A DNA stretch of 23,845 bases from an uncultured Roseiflexaceae bacterium (GCA_937974195.1 CALJIC010000144.1:1-23845), one strand, 5' to 3'; shown: positions 14,316 through 21,621, counted from the first letter of the stretch. Numbers and translations: made by a program. The notes: generated by a model from the letters alone, not told the origin.

Positions 14316-14993
14316 CTACGGCACGACGCGCACGAGGCCGGTCATCTGTGGGTGCGGCGTGCAGAAGAACGGGTACTCGCCCGGCTCGCTGAACGTCACC
14401 GCGAACGACTGCCCCGGGTCGAGGATGTCTGAGCCGAACTGCCCGCTCGGCACCCCTTCCGCGCCGGCGGTCACCATGTGGATCGTCGGGCCCTCGTTCG
14501 TCCAGGTGACCGTGGCCCCGACCGGCACTTCGATTGTGGATGGGGCGAACTCGAAGTCGCGCACGGTCACGGCCACGGACGCCGGAGGTGGCGCGGCGGC
14601 CGGCTCTTCGGTTGGCGGCATGGGCGAAGGGGCCACGGTGGGCGCTTCAGTCGGCGGCACAGGCGAAGGGGCCGCGGTGGGCGCTTCAGTCGGCGGCACG
14701 GGTGAAGGAGCCGCCGTAGGCGCTTCAGTCGGCGGCACGGGTGAAGGGGCCGCGGTGGGCGCTTCAGTTGGCGGCGCGGGCGAAGGAGCCGCGGTGGGCG
14801 CTTCAGTCGGCGGCACGGGCGTCTCTGTCGGAGGGAGCGGCGTCACCGTTGATTGAGGCGACGGGCTGGCGGCTGCCGGCGCCGGGGTGCTCTGTTCGGC
14901 TGCCGGGGTAGGAGCCTGGCCACAGGCTCCGAGAGCGAGTGCGATGGCGGCGAGGAGCAGCTTCCCCGCGAGTGCGTGTGCGCGAATGTGCAT
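14316..14993 (-). CDS. Plastocyanin-like cupredoxin lipoprotein with Pro/Thr-rich repeat linker
   Basis: Exported copper protein of 225 residues. The N-terminus KLLLAAIALALGAC ends in a lipobox with lipidated C24. Residues about 30-138 are a Pro/Thr/Ala/Glu linker made of 13-residue repeats (PPTEAPTAAPSPV). The C-terminal cupredoxin domain (139-225) begins VAVTVRDFEFAPSTIEV and carries a full type-1 copper set: H172, C211, H214 and M217 (FFCTPHPQMTG). It is likely an electron carrier or copper protein held off the membrane by the linker. Start ATG 14993 has GGAAGG 6 nt upstream; an earlier in-frame ATG would bury the signal peptide. The stop lies 17 bp from the convergent phosphorylase gene. 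Confidence 0.9.
   Translation of the reverse strand: MHIRAHALAGKLLLAAIALALGACGQAPTPAAEQSTPAPAAASPSPQSTVTPLPPTETPVPPTEAPTAAPSPAPPTEAPTAAPSPVPPTEAPTAAPSPVPPTEAPTAAPSPVPPTEAPTVAPSPMPPTEEPAAAPPPASVAVTVRDFEFAPSTIEVPVGATVTWTNEGPTIHMVTAGAEGVPSGQFGSDILDPGQSFAVTFSEPGEYPFFCTPHPQMTGLVRVVP
14580..14813 (-). repeat. 39-bp tandem repeat coding the linker
   Basis: Six consecutive 39-bp units encode the 13-residue linker repeat; residues 61-125 (14619-14813) are five close copies and the sixth (to residue 138) is diverged. Middle units differ at only a few bases, suggesting recent expansion by slippage or unequal recombination and a length that may vary among strains. Confidence 0.9.
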
Positions 14994-15191
14994 CGTCGAC
15001 CTTCCGTCTGCTGGCGGCACGGCGGATGTGCCAAGCGCGATGGTGCTCTGCGTGCGGCGTGCGCCGCTGCAGGGTGTGGTGGCGGAGCGTACCGCGTGTC
15101 CTGTCAGTAAGTACGAGCGAATCGCCCCATGAGAATCGCAATGGCCGCCGAGCGATGCCCAGCGGCCACGTGTGGGGCGAACGGACCCGCG

Positions 15192-15563
15192 CTACTGCTG
15201 CATGGACTTGTAGAGCGCCATGCGCCCGCCGTGCGGGTCCTCGAAGATCGCCATCCAGCCGGTGTTCGGGATCTCCATCTTCGGCGTCAGCACCTTGCCG
15301 CCCAGCTGCTCGACCTTCCTCAGCGTCGCGTCCACGTCGTCGGTGCCGACGTAGACGATCGTGTCGAAGGGCCGGACGCCCTGCGCCTCGTCGATCGGCG
15401 CGAACCCGCCGCCCGGCGCGTCCTCGTCATCGGTTCGCCACATGACATAGTTGAGCGAATCATCGCTCAGGATGTTCCAGCCGAACAGCTCGCTGTAGAA
15501 CTTCGCGCTGGCCTTCGGGTCGCGGGTCGCGATCTCGACGTGCACGATCGGGTGGTGTGCCAT
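15192..15563 (-). CDS. VOC-superfamily (glyoxalase-like) protein
   Basis: 123-residue single-chain vicinal-oxygen-chelate protein with two betaalphabetabetabeta modules: IVHVEIATRDPKASAKFYSE (6-25) with LFGWN, and FDTIVYVGTDDVDATLRKVEQ (66-86) ending TGWMAIFEDPHGGRMALY. VOC proteins include glyoxalases, dioxygenases and drug-binding proteins; the substrate cannot be named. Its LFGW segment and DPHGGR end resemble predicted lactoylglutathione-lyase-like enzymes. ATG 15563 is chosen because AAGGAGG lies 6 nt upstream and it begins the domain directly. The AraC regulator gene is upstream on the same strand, 163 bp away, and could control it. Confidence 0.85.
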   Translation of the reverse strand: MAHHPIVHVEIATRDPKASAKFYSELFGWNILSDDSLNYVMWRTDDEDAPGGGFAPIDEAQGVRPFDTIVYVGTDDVDATLRKVEQLGGKVLTPKMEIPNTGWMAIFEDPHGGRMALYKSMQQ

Positions 15564-15616
15564 CGGCCTCCTCCTTGATCTCTCACTAGCACGTGTGTTC
15601 AACAGAGGACGGCCTG

Positions 15617-15625
15617 AGTGTATCA
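15617..15625 (-). promoter_or_regulatory. Extended -10 for the VOC gene
   Basis: On the minus strand TGATACACT (TGN-TACACT) lies about 54 nt upstream of the VOC start codon, in the 163-bp gap after the AraC gene. No matching -35 is seen. Confidence 0.35.
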
Positions 15626-15726
15626 GAGGGGCCGGGCCTGCGCTTCTTCGATCTTGCGCTTTTCGCACGCGCGTTCGGAATAGGGTCTGGGGAGAGTGCG
15701 GTTGCAGGCGAAGCTGCCAGCACACC

Positions 15727-16524
15727 CTACTCAGCAACATCCAACCAGCGCGCCTGCAGCAGCGGCAGCGAGCCGACGATCGGCGGGTCGGTCGGGCCGG
15801 GCGGGCGCAGCACGAGGTTCGTCGGCCCGCGCCAGCCGCTGCCGGTCACGAGGATCGGGATCGCGCTTGTGCCCACCAGCAGGCCGCGGCTTGGGACCAG
15901 GTAGGCCAGCGGGTCGTCGGACAAGGGCAGCGCGGCGCACAGGAGGTGGTATACGCCGGGGGGCGCCTGCCGGATGCAGTAGGGCCCGGGCGCCGTGAGC
16001 GTTGTGCAGGCGGCCGGGGCGCCCTGCGGCGTCGGGCGCGTAAACAGCCCGACGCAGATGAGGCCGCGCCAGCCGGCTGGCCCCTCCACACGACCAATCA
16101 GATCCGTGCCCGCGGCCGGCGCGCTGGTCGGGGGAGGCGCCGCGAGCAGGGGAACGCGCCCCGGCTCGAACTCGGCGACCAGCCGCCGCAGCATGGCCGG
16201 CGGCAGCCCGACGTGCCTGGTGAAGCGCGTGGTGAACGAGCCCAGGCTCGTGTAGCCGACCTCGAAGCACACGTCGGTGACGCTGAGCGGCGTGCTGAGG
16301 AGCAGGCGCTTGGCGGCGTCGAGGCGCAGGGCGCCGAGGAACTCGCCCGGCGGAGCGCCCGTCACCTGGCGGAAGACGCGGCTGAAGTGGAACGGGCTCA
16401 TGTGCGCCTCGGCCGCTAGGTCCTCGAGCGCGAGGGGCTCGTGCAGATGCGCGCGCATCAGCTGCACTACGCGCTCGATCGTGGGGCGGTGGGCGGCGCT
16501 CAGCTCGGTCCGGTCAGCAGCCAT
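15727..16524 (-). CDS. AraC-family regulator with N-terminal HTH
   Basis: 265-residue transcription factor. Unlike most AraC proteins the double helix-turn-helix is N-terminal: helix pair 1 at about 31-56 (LALEDLAAEAHMSPFHFSRV) and pair 2 at about 81-109 (SVTDVCFEVGYTSLGSFTTR). Residues 120-265 form a separate domain containing RVEGPAGWRGLICVGLF, GPYCIRQAPPGVYHLLCAAL and LVTGSGWRGPTNLVLRPPG, which I do not recognise; it may bind a ligand. ATG 16524 lies shortly after GGAAGC. The VOC gene directly downstream on the same strand is the natural candidate target. Confidence 0.88.
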   Translation of the reverse strand: MAADRTELSAAHRPTIERVVQLMRAHLHEPLALEDLAAEAHMSPFHFSRVFRQVTGAPPGEFLGALRLDAAKRLLLSTPLSVTDVCFEVGYTSLGSFTTRFTRHVGLPPAMLRRLVAEFEPGRVPLLAAPPPTSAPAAGTDLIGRVEGPAGWRGLICVGLFTRPTPQGAPAACTTLTAPGPYCIRQAPPGVYHLLCAALPLSDDPLAYLVPSRGLLVGTSAIPILVTGSGWRGPTNLVLRPPGPTDPPIVGSLPLLQARWLDVAE

Positions 16525-16559
16525 GCAGCTTCCTAGCGGTGCGTGTGAGACGCCTGACT

Positions 16560-16568
16560 ATTGTAGCA
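16560..16568 (-). promoter_or_regulatory. Extended -10 for the AraC gene
   Basis: Minus-strand TGCTACAAT (TGN-TACAAT), 36 nt upstream of the regulator's ATG. The same 9-mer is found at 7670-7678 before the Roadblock-like gene. No clear -35. Confidence 0.4.
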
Positions 16569-16599
16569 CCGGCTCGAGCTGCCGTGGCGCGCCGCCCTC

Positions 16600-16837
16600 G
16601 CGGGAGGTTCGGAGGGCTACAGGCGCGCCGCAGTTGTGTCGCTCTGCGGGGTCGTGCCGCTCGCCTGCCTTGCGGGGAGGCTCGGAGGGCTGTGTACCCT
16701 CCACGAACACGTTTCCGTCGCCCTCGCGGGAGGTTCGGAGGGCCGCAGGCCCTCCGAGATCTTTATTTATCCCCGCCGCTCTGCGGCGACGCAGTCGCTG
16801 CAGAGCGGCGGGAAACTAGGGGAGGCTTCGCCTCTCC
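16600..16837 (+). repeat. Mosaic hairpin repeat array, copy 2
   Basis: This fills the roughly 310-bp gap between the AraC promoter and the dioxygenase-like gene. Module GCGGGAGGTTCGGAGGGC occurs at 16600, 16672 (variant) and 16727. The last leads into hairpin A, TCGGAGGGCC-GCA-GGCCCTCCGA (16735-16757), an A/T spacer (CTTTATTTAT), then hairpin B with arms CCCGCCGCTCTGCGGCGAC and GTCGCTGCAGAGCGGCGGG and loop GCA (19 pairs, one wobble, about 16772-16812). A small extra hairpin GGGGAGGC-TTC-GCCTCTCC follows (16819-16837). The remainder to 16873 is GC-rich with no gene visible. Confidence 0.85.
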
Positions 16838-16873
16838 AGTCTCCGCAGGGGTGCGGGGGCGAAGCCACCGCCC

Positions 16874-17437
16874 TTAATCCTCAAACCGGTCGCAGACGAA
16901 ATCGCGCGCCGGGTCGTAGTCCCTGCCGTCCAGCTTCCCGCTGCGCGGCCCGTAGATGTGCACCGAGATCGCCGGCCGCTGGCCCGGGTTCGAGATGCGG
17001 TGGATGCCGCCCTCGTACGGCAGCAGTGTCGAGACGCCGCTGCCCCGCCGCCACGTGCGCCGCCAGATCCGCCGCAGGTGCGCCACGTCCGGCTGCGCGC
17101 CGTCGTCCAGCCGCTTGTACCGCTCCTCGACGAGCGCGCCGGCGGCGCACCCCACCACGCCCCACGAGACGTGGTCGTGGATCGACGAGGTCGCGCCCGC
17201 CGGCCAGATGAAGAACAGCAGCGCGGCGCCCGAGGACTGCTCGCCGATCTGCCGCGCCACCACCACGCTCTTGGCGCGCTCGCCCTCCTCCAGCAGCGGC
17301 AGGATCTCCGCCCGGATGAACTGCGGGTCGTGCAGCAGCGCGGCGAGTGACTCGGCCGCCTGCCGGAGGGTCAGTGTAGGCAAACGCCGGCGCAGTCGGT
17401 CCAGCGCCGGGACTGGTGCGTGCTGTAGTGCAATCAT
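16874..17437 (-). CDS. Cysteine-dioxygenase-like cupin (thiol dioxygenase family)
   Basis: 187-residue double-stranded beta-helix protein. The three-histidine iron site of thiol dioxygenases is visible: H87 and H89 (SSIHDHVSWGVVG) and H146 (GGIHRISN). S158-x-H160-x-Y162 (ISVHIYGPR) matches the Ser-His-Tyr triad of cysteine dioxygenase. Such enzymes oxidise cysteine, 3-mercaptopropionate or similar thiols to sulfinates; the substrate here is unknown. The N-terminal part (LRQAAESLAALLHDPQFI) resembles bacterial members. ATG 17437 has GGAGG 6 nt upstream. A role in cysteine turnover would complement the cysteine-making block 4 kb away, but the strand and distance make co-regulation unproven. Confidence 0.78.
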   Translation of the reverse strand: MIALQHAPVPALDRLRRRLPTLTLRQAAESLAALLHDPQFIRAEILPLLEEGERAKSVVVARQIGEQSSGAALLFFIWPAGATSSIHDHVSWGVVGCAAGALVEERYKRLDDGAQPDVAHLRRIWRRTWRRGSGVSTLLPYEGGIHRISNPGQRPAISVHIYGPRSGKLDGRDYDPARDFVCDRFED

Positions 17438-17566
17438 TATCTCCCTCCCACTCGTAAGTCCTCATACCCCTTTTCAGGTGCTCAGTCTACAGGGGCGCCC
17501 GCCCGGAGGCATCGGGAGAAGCGCCGATGTGGCGCTCGGCCCTGCTGCCGAGCCGCAGAACGACCA

Positions 17567-17592
17567 AAGGGCTGACCCTCCGGTCAGCCCTT
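17567..17592 (-). terminator. Hairpin downstream of the DUF4129 gene
   Basis: AAGGGCTGACC and GGTCAGCCCTT form a perfect 11-bp stem with a 4-base loop. It lies 35 bp past the stop of the minus-strand DUF4129 gene and is followed on that strand by TTT-like sequence only, so it is a moderate terminator candidate. It also separates that gene from the dioxygenase-like gene. Confidence 0.6.
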
Positions 17593-17627
17593 GGATGCAG
17601 CTCAGAGTGTGAGGGGGAGTTGGCGCC

Positions 17628-19226
17628 TCAGCGGTCCTTCCGGCGCTCCGCGGCCTCCCGGCGCTGGGCGGCGTATGACTTGAGCGTGCGCCGCAGCCGC
17701 TCCCAGGGCCGGCGCGCCCGCCCGACTTCTTCCGGGCCCACCGGCCGCGGCGCGTACTGCGCGACCACGAAGGCCTCCGTCAGCTCGGCGATGTCCGGCT
17801 CGCTCTCGGGCAGCTGGGACGCCAGCGCGGCGCGGTACTCGTAGGGCGTCTGCCCCGCCCGCCGCCCGATGCCGCCCGCCGCCGCCCGGCGCAGCGTGCT
17901 GCCGTAGAAGTAGCGCACCCGCTCGCGCGGCGTGAGCGCCGTGAGCCTCAGCAGCCGCCCGCGCCTGCCCGTGGGCGCCGGGGCCGGGCGCCGCAGCCGC
18001 TCCCGCGCCACATGCGCAGCGTGCTGCACCCACGAGGACGTGTCGCCCCAGATCTCGGCCAGCCAGCGCAGCAGGCGCCCCAGGGCCGCGTGGGCCATGA
18101 TCGCCCGCAGCAGCCCGGGGTGGCGCTGCACGACGACCCGCACCGCGTAGGCGGCCAGCGTCAGCATGCACAGCCAGAAGATCAGCGCCGGCAGCAGCCG
18201 CGGCTCGCGCTCCACCTCCGGCGGAAGAGGCGGGAGCTCCGGCGGCGGCGGAGGCGGAGCGCTCGGCGCCCCGCCGCTCGGCAGCAGCAGCGAGAGCAGC
18301 CAGGCCGGCAGCGACACCAGCATGCCGAACAGCCACACCACCACGTAGCCGATCAGCGCGATGGCATAGCCGATTAGCGCCAGCCCCGCGCCGAGCGTCT
18401 CCAGCAGGCCGCGGCCGTAGGTGCGCGGCAGCAGCGCCGCCCCGCCCACCACCCCGAAGATCAGCAGCCACGCCATCCGGTTCCAGCGCCGCGCCACGAC
18501 GTCGGACACCTGCGCGCCCTCCTGCTGCCAGCGCGACCGCAGGAGCGCCAGCCGCGCCTGGCTGTACATCAGGAAGCCGGCGACGACGTAGGTCAGCACG
18601 CCGGCGGTGCTCCGGGCGGAGATCGGCAGGCCCGGCGCCAGCGGCTGATCCAGGTTGACGGACTCCAGGCCCAGCGCGATGAGCAGCAGCGCCGCGCCGA
18701 AGATGAAGCGCGACCCGATGCGCCGGATCGCCGCCGAGCGCTCCTCGGCGAGCTGCACCGCGTAGCTCCGGCTGCCCTCGTTCAGCATCTCAGGCGTCTC
18801 GAAGGGCCGCGGCGCGAGGTCGTTCAGATCGCGCATGCTGCGGTGGGCGATGAGGCCGGCCAGCAGCCCGGCCAGGAAGTAGAGCACGAACAGCGGCTCG
18901 AAGACGCTCAGCGGGTCGAACAGCCAGCGCTCCAGGTCGGCGCGGAACGATGCGCCTCCCGTGCTCAGCGTCGCCGCGATGCGGGCGAGCACCGCCAGCA
19001 CGAACAGCTCGGGCGCCAGAAAGCGCGCCAGCTCCCCGAGCATCATCCGCTCGCGGCGCGCGGTGTAGTGGACGAACCCCGCCTCCAGCGCGACGAGGAC
19101 GCAGATGACGATGAGCGGCTCCGGCCGCCAGTTGGGGTTGAAGCGCTGCAGCGCCCCGGTCAACACCGTCGTGAGTGCCCCGATCATCGCCGCTGTCAGC
19201 AGCACGCCGCGCAGATTGAAGCCCAT
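17628..19226 (-). CDS. Multi-pass membrane protein with DUF4129 C-terminus
   Basis: 532 residues. Hydrophobic segments are near 7-26, 37-53, 70-88, 108-126, 172-188, 207-223, 251-267, 275-315 (probably two) and 344-366. A proline-rich stretch (about 320-342) links to the last helix. The cytoplasmic-type tail ends in a DUF4129-like domain (about 436-492: RVRYFYGSTLRRAAAGGIGR, TPYEYRAAL, FVVAQYAPRPV). DUF4129 proteins often lie with transglutaminase or MoxR genes; none is present here. The function is unknown; a cell-envelope role is a guess. ATG 19226 has GGAG 7 nt upstream. Confidence 0.8.
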   Translation of the reverse strand: MGFNLRGVLLTAAMIGALTTVLTGALQRFNPNWRPEPLIVICVLVALEAGFVHYTARRERMMLGELARFLAPELFVLAVLARIAATLSTGGASFRADLERWLFDPLSVFEPLFVLYFLAGLLAGLIAHRSMRDLNDLAPRPFETPEMLNEGSRSYAVQLAEERSAAIRRIGSRFIFGAALLLIALGLESVNLDQPLAPGLPISARSTAGVLTYVVAGFLMYSQARLALLRSRWQQEGAQVSDVVARRWNRMAWLLIFGVVGGAALLPRTYGRGLLETLGAGLALIGYAIALIGYVVVWLFGMLVSLPAWLLSLLLPSGGAPSAPPPPPPELPPLPPEVEREPRLLPALIFWLCMLTLAAYAVRVVVQRHPGLLRAIMAHAALGRLLRWLAEIWGDTSSWVQHAAHVARERLRRPAPAPTGRRGRLLRLTALTPRERVRYFYGSTLRRAAAGGIGRRAGQTPYEYRAALASQLPESEPDIAELTEAFVVAQYAPRPVGPEEVGRARRPWERLRRTLKSYAAQRREAAERRKDR

Positions 19227-19274
19227 GGCGAAGCTCCAGGACGAATGGTGTCACTCCAGGCCCGTGGCCGGCCC

Positions 19275-19304
19275 AGTGTACACGACGATGCGCCGGTGGC
19301 GCAA
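19275..19304 (-). promoter_or_regulatory. Candidate promoter of the DUF4129 gene
   Basis: Minus-strand TTGCGC (19304-19299), an 18-bp spacer and TACACT (19280-19275), with a predicted leader of about 40 nt. It lies between the pilin terminator and the DUF4129 start. Confidence 0.4.
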
Positions 19305-19328
19305 GCTCGGGCGGTGGCTGTGGGACGC

Positions 19329-19358
19329 AAAAAAGCCGGGGCGCATGCGCGCCCCGGC
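19329..19358 (-). terminator. Rho-independent terminator of the Flp pilin gene
   Basis: Minus strand: GCCGGGGCGC, loop GCAT, GCGCCCCGGC, followed directly by six T. A perfect 10-bp stem with U-tract, 20 bp after the pilin stop. It is the clearest intrinsic terminator in the window. Confidence 0.92.
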
Positions 19359-19378
19359 CCTCTGGCAGAGGGTGGGTG

Positions 19379-19537
19379 TTACTGGCTCAGACCGCTGTCG
19401 ATCTGGCTGAACACCGAGCTCACCCGGCTACCGAGCAGGGTCAGGATACCGATCACGACGATCGCGATCAGCACCAGGATGAGCGCGTACTCAACCAGGC
19501 CCTGGCCCTCTTCCTTCGCGAAGAAGCTGCGAACCAT
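19379..19537 (-). CDS. Flp/type IVb pilin
   Basis: 52-residue prepilin. After a short charged leader (VRSFFAKEEG) comes the prepilin peptidase site: cleavage is expected after G11, giving a mature end QGLVEYALI with Glu at +5 and Tyr at +6, the Flp hallmark. One hydrophobic helix follows (LILVLIAIVVIGILTLLG), then SRVSSVFSQIDSGLSQ. ATG 19537 is fixed by AGGAGG 8 nt upstream; a longer in-frame start lacks a signal. It has its own promoter and terminator, so it is transcribed as a single gene; no tad assembly genes are in the window. Likely surface adhesion pilus subunit. Confidence 0.92.
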   Translation of the reverse strand: MVRSFFAKEEGQGLVEYALILVLIAIVVIGILTLLGSRVSSVFSQIDSGLSQ

Positions 19538-19585
19538 TGCGTGTTCCTCCTGTGAATAAGGTGGTGGAACTAAACTACGGGGCAC

Positions 19586-19614
19586 AGTATAAACCTGGTG
19601 AAAGGCACACTCAA
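19586..19614 (-). promoter_or_regulatory. Sigma70-type promoter of the pilin gene
   Basis: Minus-strand TTGAGT (19614-19609), an exact 17-bp spacer, TATACT (19591-19586). The predicted start near 19579 gives a 42-nt leader holding AGGAGG. With the downstream terminator it makes a compact single-gene unit, consistent with strong expression. Confidence 0.75.
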
Positions 19615-19698
19615 TAGCCCCATGGTCCTAGATGCCATGTGGCGCGATGACAGATTGTTTATTTGTGGCGGGGGTCACGCGGCCGTCCGCCGGCCCAT

Positions 19699-19731
19699 GC
19701 GGGAGGTGCGGAGGCCCGTAGTGCCCTACGG
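19699..19731 (-). repeat. Degenerate mosaic-repeat module overlapping the kinase 3' end
   Basis: GCGGGAGGTGCGGAGGCCCG resembles the repeat module found at 16.6 and 23.6 kb. CCGTAG-TGCC-CTACGG (19716-19731) forms a 6-bp hairpin that includes the kinase stop codon. There is no T-tract; possible weak end of the kinase transcript. Confidence 0.45.
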
Positions 19732-20778
19732 CAGCGGTATGACCGCGGCCACACGCGTCCCGCGGCCCACCGTGCTCTCGATGCCGAACTCGCCGCCGAG
19801 CAGCGTCTCCACCTGCTGGCGCAGCGTCGCGATGCCCATGTTGCGCCGCTCGCTGCCCTCGCCCAGCACGTCGTGGACGTGGAAGCCGCTGCCGTCATCC
19901 TGTACCGACACGTGGATCTGGCCGGCCGCGCTGTCCAGCAGCACGCGCGCCTCGGTCGCGTTGGCGTGCTTCGCGACGTTGTTGAGCGCCTCCTGGATGA
20001 AGCGGAAGATCGCCACCTCGTAGTGGTTCGGCAGCCGCGCATCCATGTTCTGCACCATCAGGTTGACTTCGATCTTGTTCTTGTCGCTGAACTGCTGCAC
20101 GTAGCGCCGCAGCGTCGGCACCAGCCCCAGGTCATCCAGGATCATCGGGCGCAGGTCGAAGATGAAGTGCCGCGTGTCCTGCAGCGTCGCGTTGATCGCC
20201 GTCTTCAGCGCGCTCAGCTCAGCGCGCGCCATCTCGACATCTTTGTCGAGCAGGCGCTGGCAGATCTCGGCGCGGAGCACCAGGTTGCTCATAGACTGGG
20301 CCGGGCCGTCGTGCATCTGGAGCGAGATGCGCAGCCGCTCCTTCTCCTGGGCCTGGATAATATTCGCGATCAGGTCGTCGCCGCTGCTGGCCTGCTGGGA
20401 GGCGCCCGGCGCGCTCATGCCCAGCAGCGGCTCGAGCGCCGTCGCCAGCTCGTGGAGCAGGCTCATGCGGTTCTTGGCCGTCTCCTGCCGGAACTGGAGC
20501 TGCTCGAGCTGCCCGCGCATGGTCAGCAGGCGCATCTGCACCTCCTGCGCCGACGAGAAGAAGTTCTTGATATCCGCTTTGCTGTACTTGTCGATGTTGA
20601 CTTCCAGGTCGCGCAGGCGGTTCGAGACGGTCAGCTCGCGCTGCTGCAGCTTCTCGACCTCGTTCGACGTCTGGCGGAGGAGCGCCTCGATCTCGCCCAG
20701 CTCGCGCCGCACCTTCTCGAGCTCGGCCGTGCAGCGCGCGTGCAGTTCCTGCAGGCTCTGAGACTCACCGCTCGTCAC
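19726..20778 (-). CDS. DegS-like cytoplasmic histidine kinase
   Basis: 350-residue two-component sensor kinase of the HisKA_3/NarL-partner class. Residues about 5-110 are a long coiled coil with no membrane segment, as in DegS. The phosphoacceptor box EKERLRISLQMHDGPAQSMS has H156. The ATPase domain has the N-box FIQEALNNVAKHANA (260-274), G1 DDGSGF (294-299) and the G2-like VGRGTRV (337-343), finishing AAVIPLP. The start is GTG 20778, supported by GGAGGG about 5 nt upstream. No response regulator gene is in the window, so its partner lies elsewhere. It sits between the glycosyltransferase gene and the pilin gene on the same strand. Confidence 0.92.
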   Translation of the reverse strand: MTSGESQSLQELHARCTAELEKVRRELGEIEALLRQTSNEVEKLQQRELTVSNRLRDLEVNIDKYSKADIKNFFSSAQEVQMRLLTMRGQLEQLQFRQETAKNRMSLLHELATALEPLLGMSAPGASQQASSGDDLIANIIQAQEKERLRISLQMHDGPAQSMSNLVLRAEICQRLLDKDVEMARAELSALKTAINATLQDTRHFIFDLRPMILDDLGLVPTLRRYVQQFSDKNKIEVNLMVQNMDARLPNHYEVAIFRFIQEALNNVAKHANATEARVLLDSAAGQIHVSVQDDGSGFHVHDVLGEGSERRNMGIATLRQQVETLLGGEFGIESTVGRGTRVAAVIPLP

Positions 20779-20820
20779 GAGACCCTCCCTCGATGTGCTA
20801 CTTTGCTACTGTTCCGCTCA

Positions 20821-20848
20821 TTGACCCGCCGGCTCGGCCCATTATAAT
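20821..20848 (+). promoter_or_regulatory. Forward-facing promoter-like sequence, antisense to the glycosyltransferase gene
   Basis: TTGACC (20821-20826), 16-bp spacer, TATAAT (20843-20848) on the plus strand. It would transcribe into the 3' end of the minus-strand glycosyltransferase gene. No plus-strand gene follows, so an antisense RNA is the only obvious product. Confidence 0.35.
20841..20846 (-). promoter_or_regulatory. -10 element for the kinase gene
   Basis: The palindrome ATTATAAT gives a perfect TATAAT on the minus strand too, about 63 nt before the kinase GTG. The stop codon TAA of the upstream glycosyltransferase gene lies within it. No good -35 is seen, so read-through from the upstream gene is also possible. 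Confidence 0.4.
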
Positions 20849-21621
20849 GTGCCACGGAGGCGGGCGAGCCGCAGGCGCCAGACCGTCACCAGCGCCTCGA
20901 GGATGATGCGCCGCGACATCTTCGAGCGGCCGACGCGCCGGTCCGGGAACACGATCGGGATCTCGCCCACGCGGAACCCGGCGCACAGCGCCCGGTAGGC
21001 CATTTCGATCTGGAACGCGTAGCCGTTCGACTGAACCTGCGCCAGGTCGATCGACTCGAGCACCTGCCGGCGGTAGCAGCGAAACCCGCCCGTGGCGTCC
21101 ATCAGCGGCAGGCCGAGGATCGCGCGGGCGTACAGGTTGCCGCCGCGGCTGATCATCTGGCGGACCAGCCCCCAGTCGGTCGTCCCGCCACCGGGCACGT
21201 AGCGCGAGCCGATCACCAGGTCGTAGCGCTCCTCCGCCGCGGCCAGCAGCTGCGGGAGATACTCCGGGTCGTGCGAGAAGTCGGCATCCATCTCGAAGAT
21301 GTACGCGGCGCCGGACGCCAGCGCCTGCCGGAACCCGGCGACGTAGGCCGTCCCGAGCCCCATCTTCGCCGGGCGCCGGACGAGCTCGATCCGCGGCTCG
21401 CCGTCGGCCAGACGCTCGACCACATCACCCGTGCCATCCGGCGATCCGTCGTCCACCACCAGCGCCCGGAAGCGCGGCCGCTCCAGAATACGCGCCAGCA
21501 GCGCGCCGATATTCTCGCGCTCGTTGTAGGTCGGGATGACGACGGTGCAGTCGGCCACGGCAACGGGCTTCGGTTGCGCCGACCCATCGAGGAGCGTTTG
21601 CGCCGGATGGTGGACAATCAT
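20842..21621 (-). CDS. Family 2 glycosyltransferase, DPM1-like (polyprenol-phosphate mannosyltransferase type)
   Basis: 259-residue GT-A enzyme that transfers a sugar from a nucleotide donor, probably to polyprenyl phosphate at the inner membrane face. Motifs are VVIPTYNERENIGALL (27-42), VVDDGSPDGT (55-64), the metal-binding MDADFSHDP (111-119), GGFRCYRR (178-185) and FPDRRVGRSKM (225-235), the DPM1-type ending. No C-terminal transmembrane helices are present. ATG 21621 is chosen on family N-terminus length. It is divergent from the large membrane protein gene, whose fold may use polyprenyl-linked sugars, so the pair could act in surface glycan or protein glycosylation. Confidence 0.93.
   Translation of the reverse strand: MIVHHPAQTLLDGSAQPKPVAVADCTVVIPTYNERENIGALLARILERPRFRALVVDDGSPDGTGDVVERLADGEPRIELVRRPAKMGLGTAYVAGFRQALASGAAYIFEMDADFSHDPEYLPQLLAAAEERYDLVIGSRYVPGGGTTDWGLVRQMISRGGNLYARAILGLPLMDATGGFRCYRRQVLESIDLAQVQSNGYAFQIEMAYRALCAGFRVGEIPIVFPDRRVGRSKMSRRIILEALVTVWRLRLARLRGTL

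Noticed and set aside
14359..14856. Gly/Val-rich plus-strand open frame opposite the cupredoxin linker
   Set aside because: It is the complement of the 39-bp repeats; the minus-strand frame has a lipobox and a full copper site.
16600..16815. Insertion sequence or transposase remnant
   Set aside because: No transposase-like coding sequence or target-site duplication could be seen; only hairpin modules.
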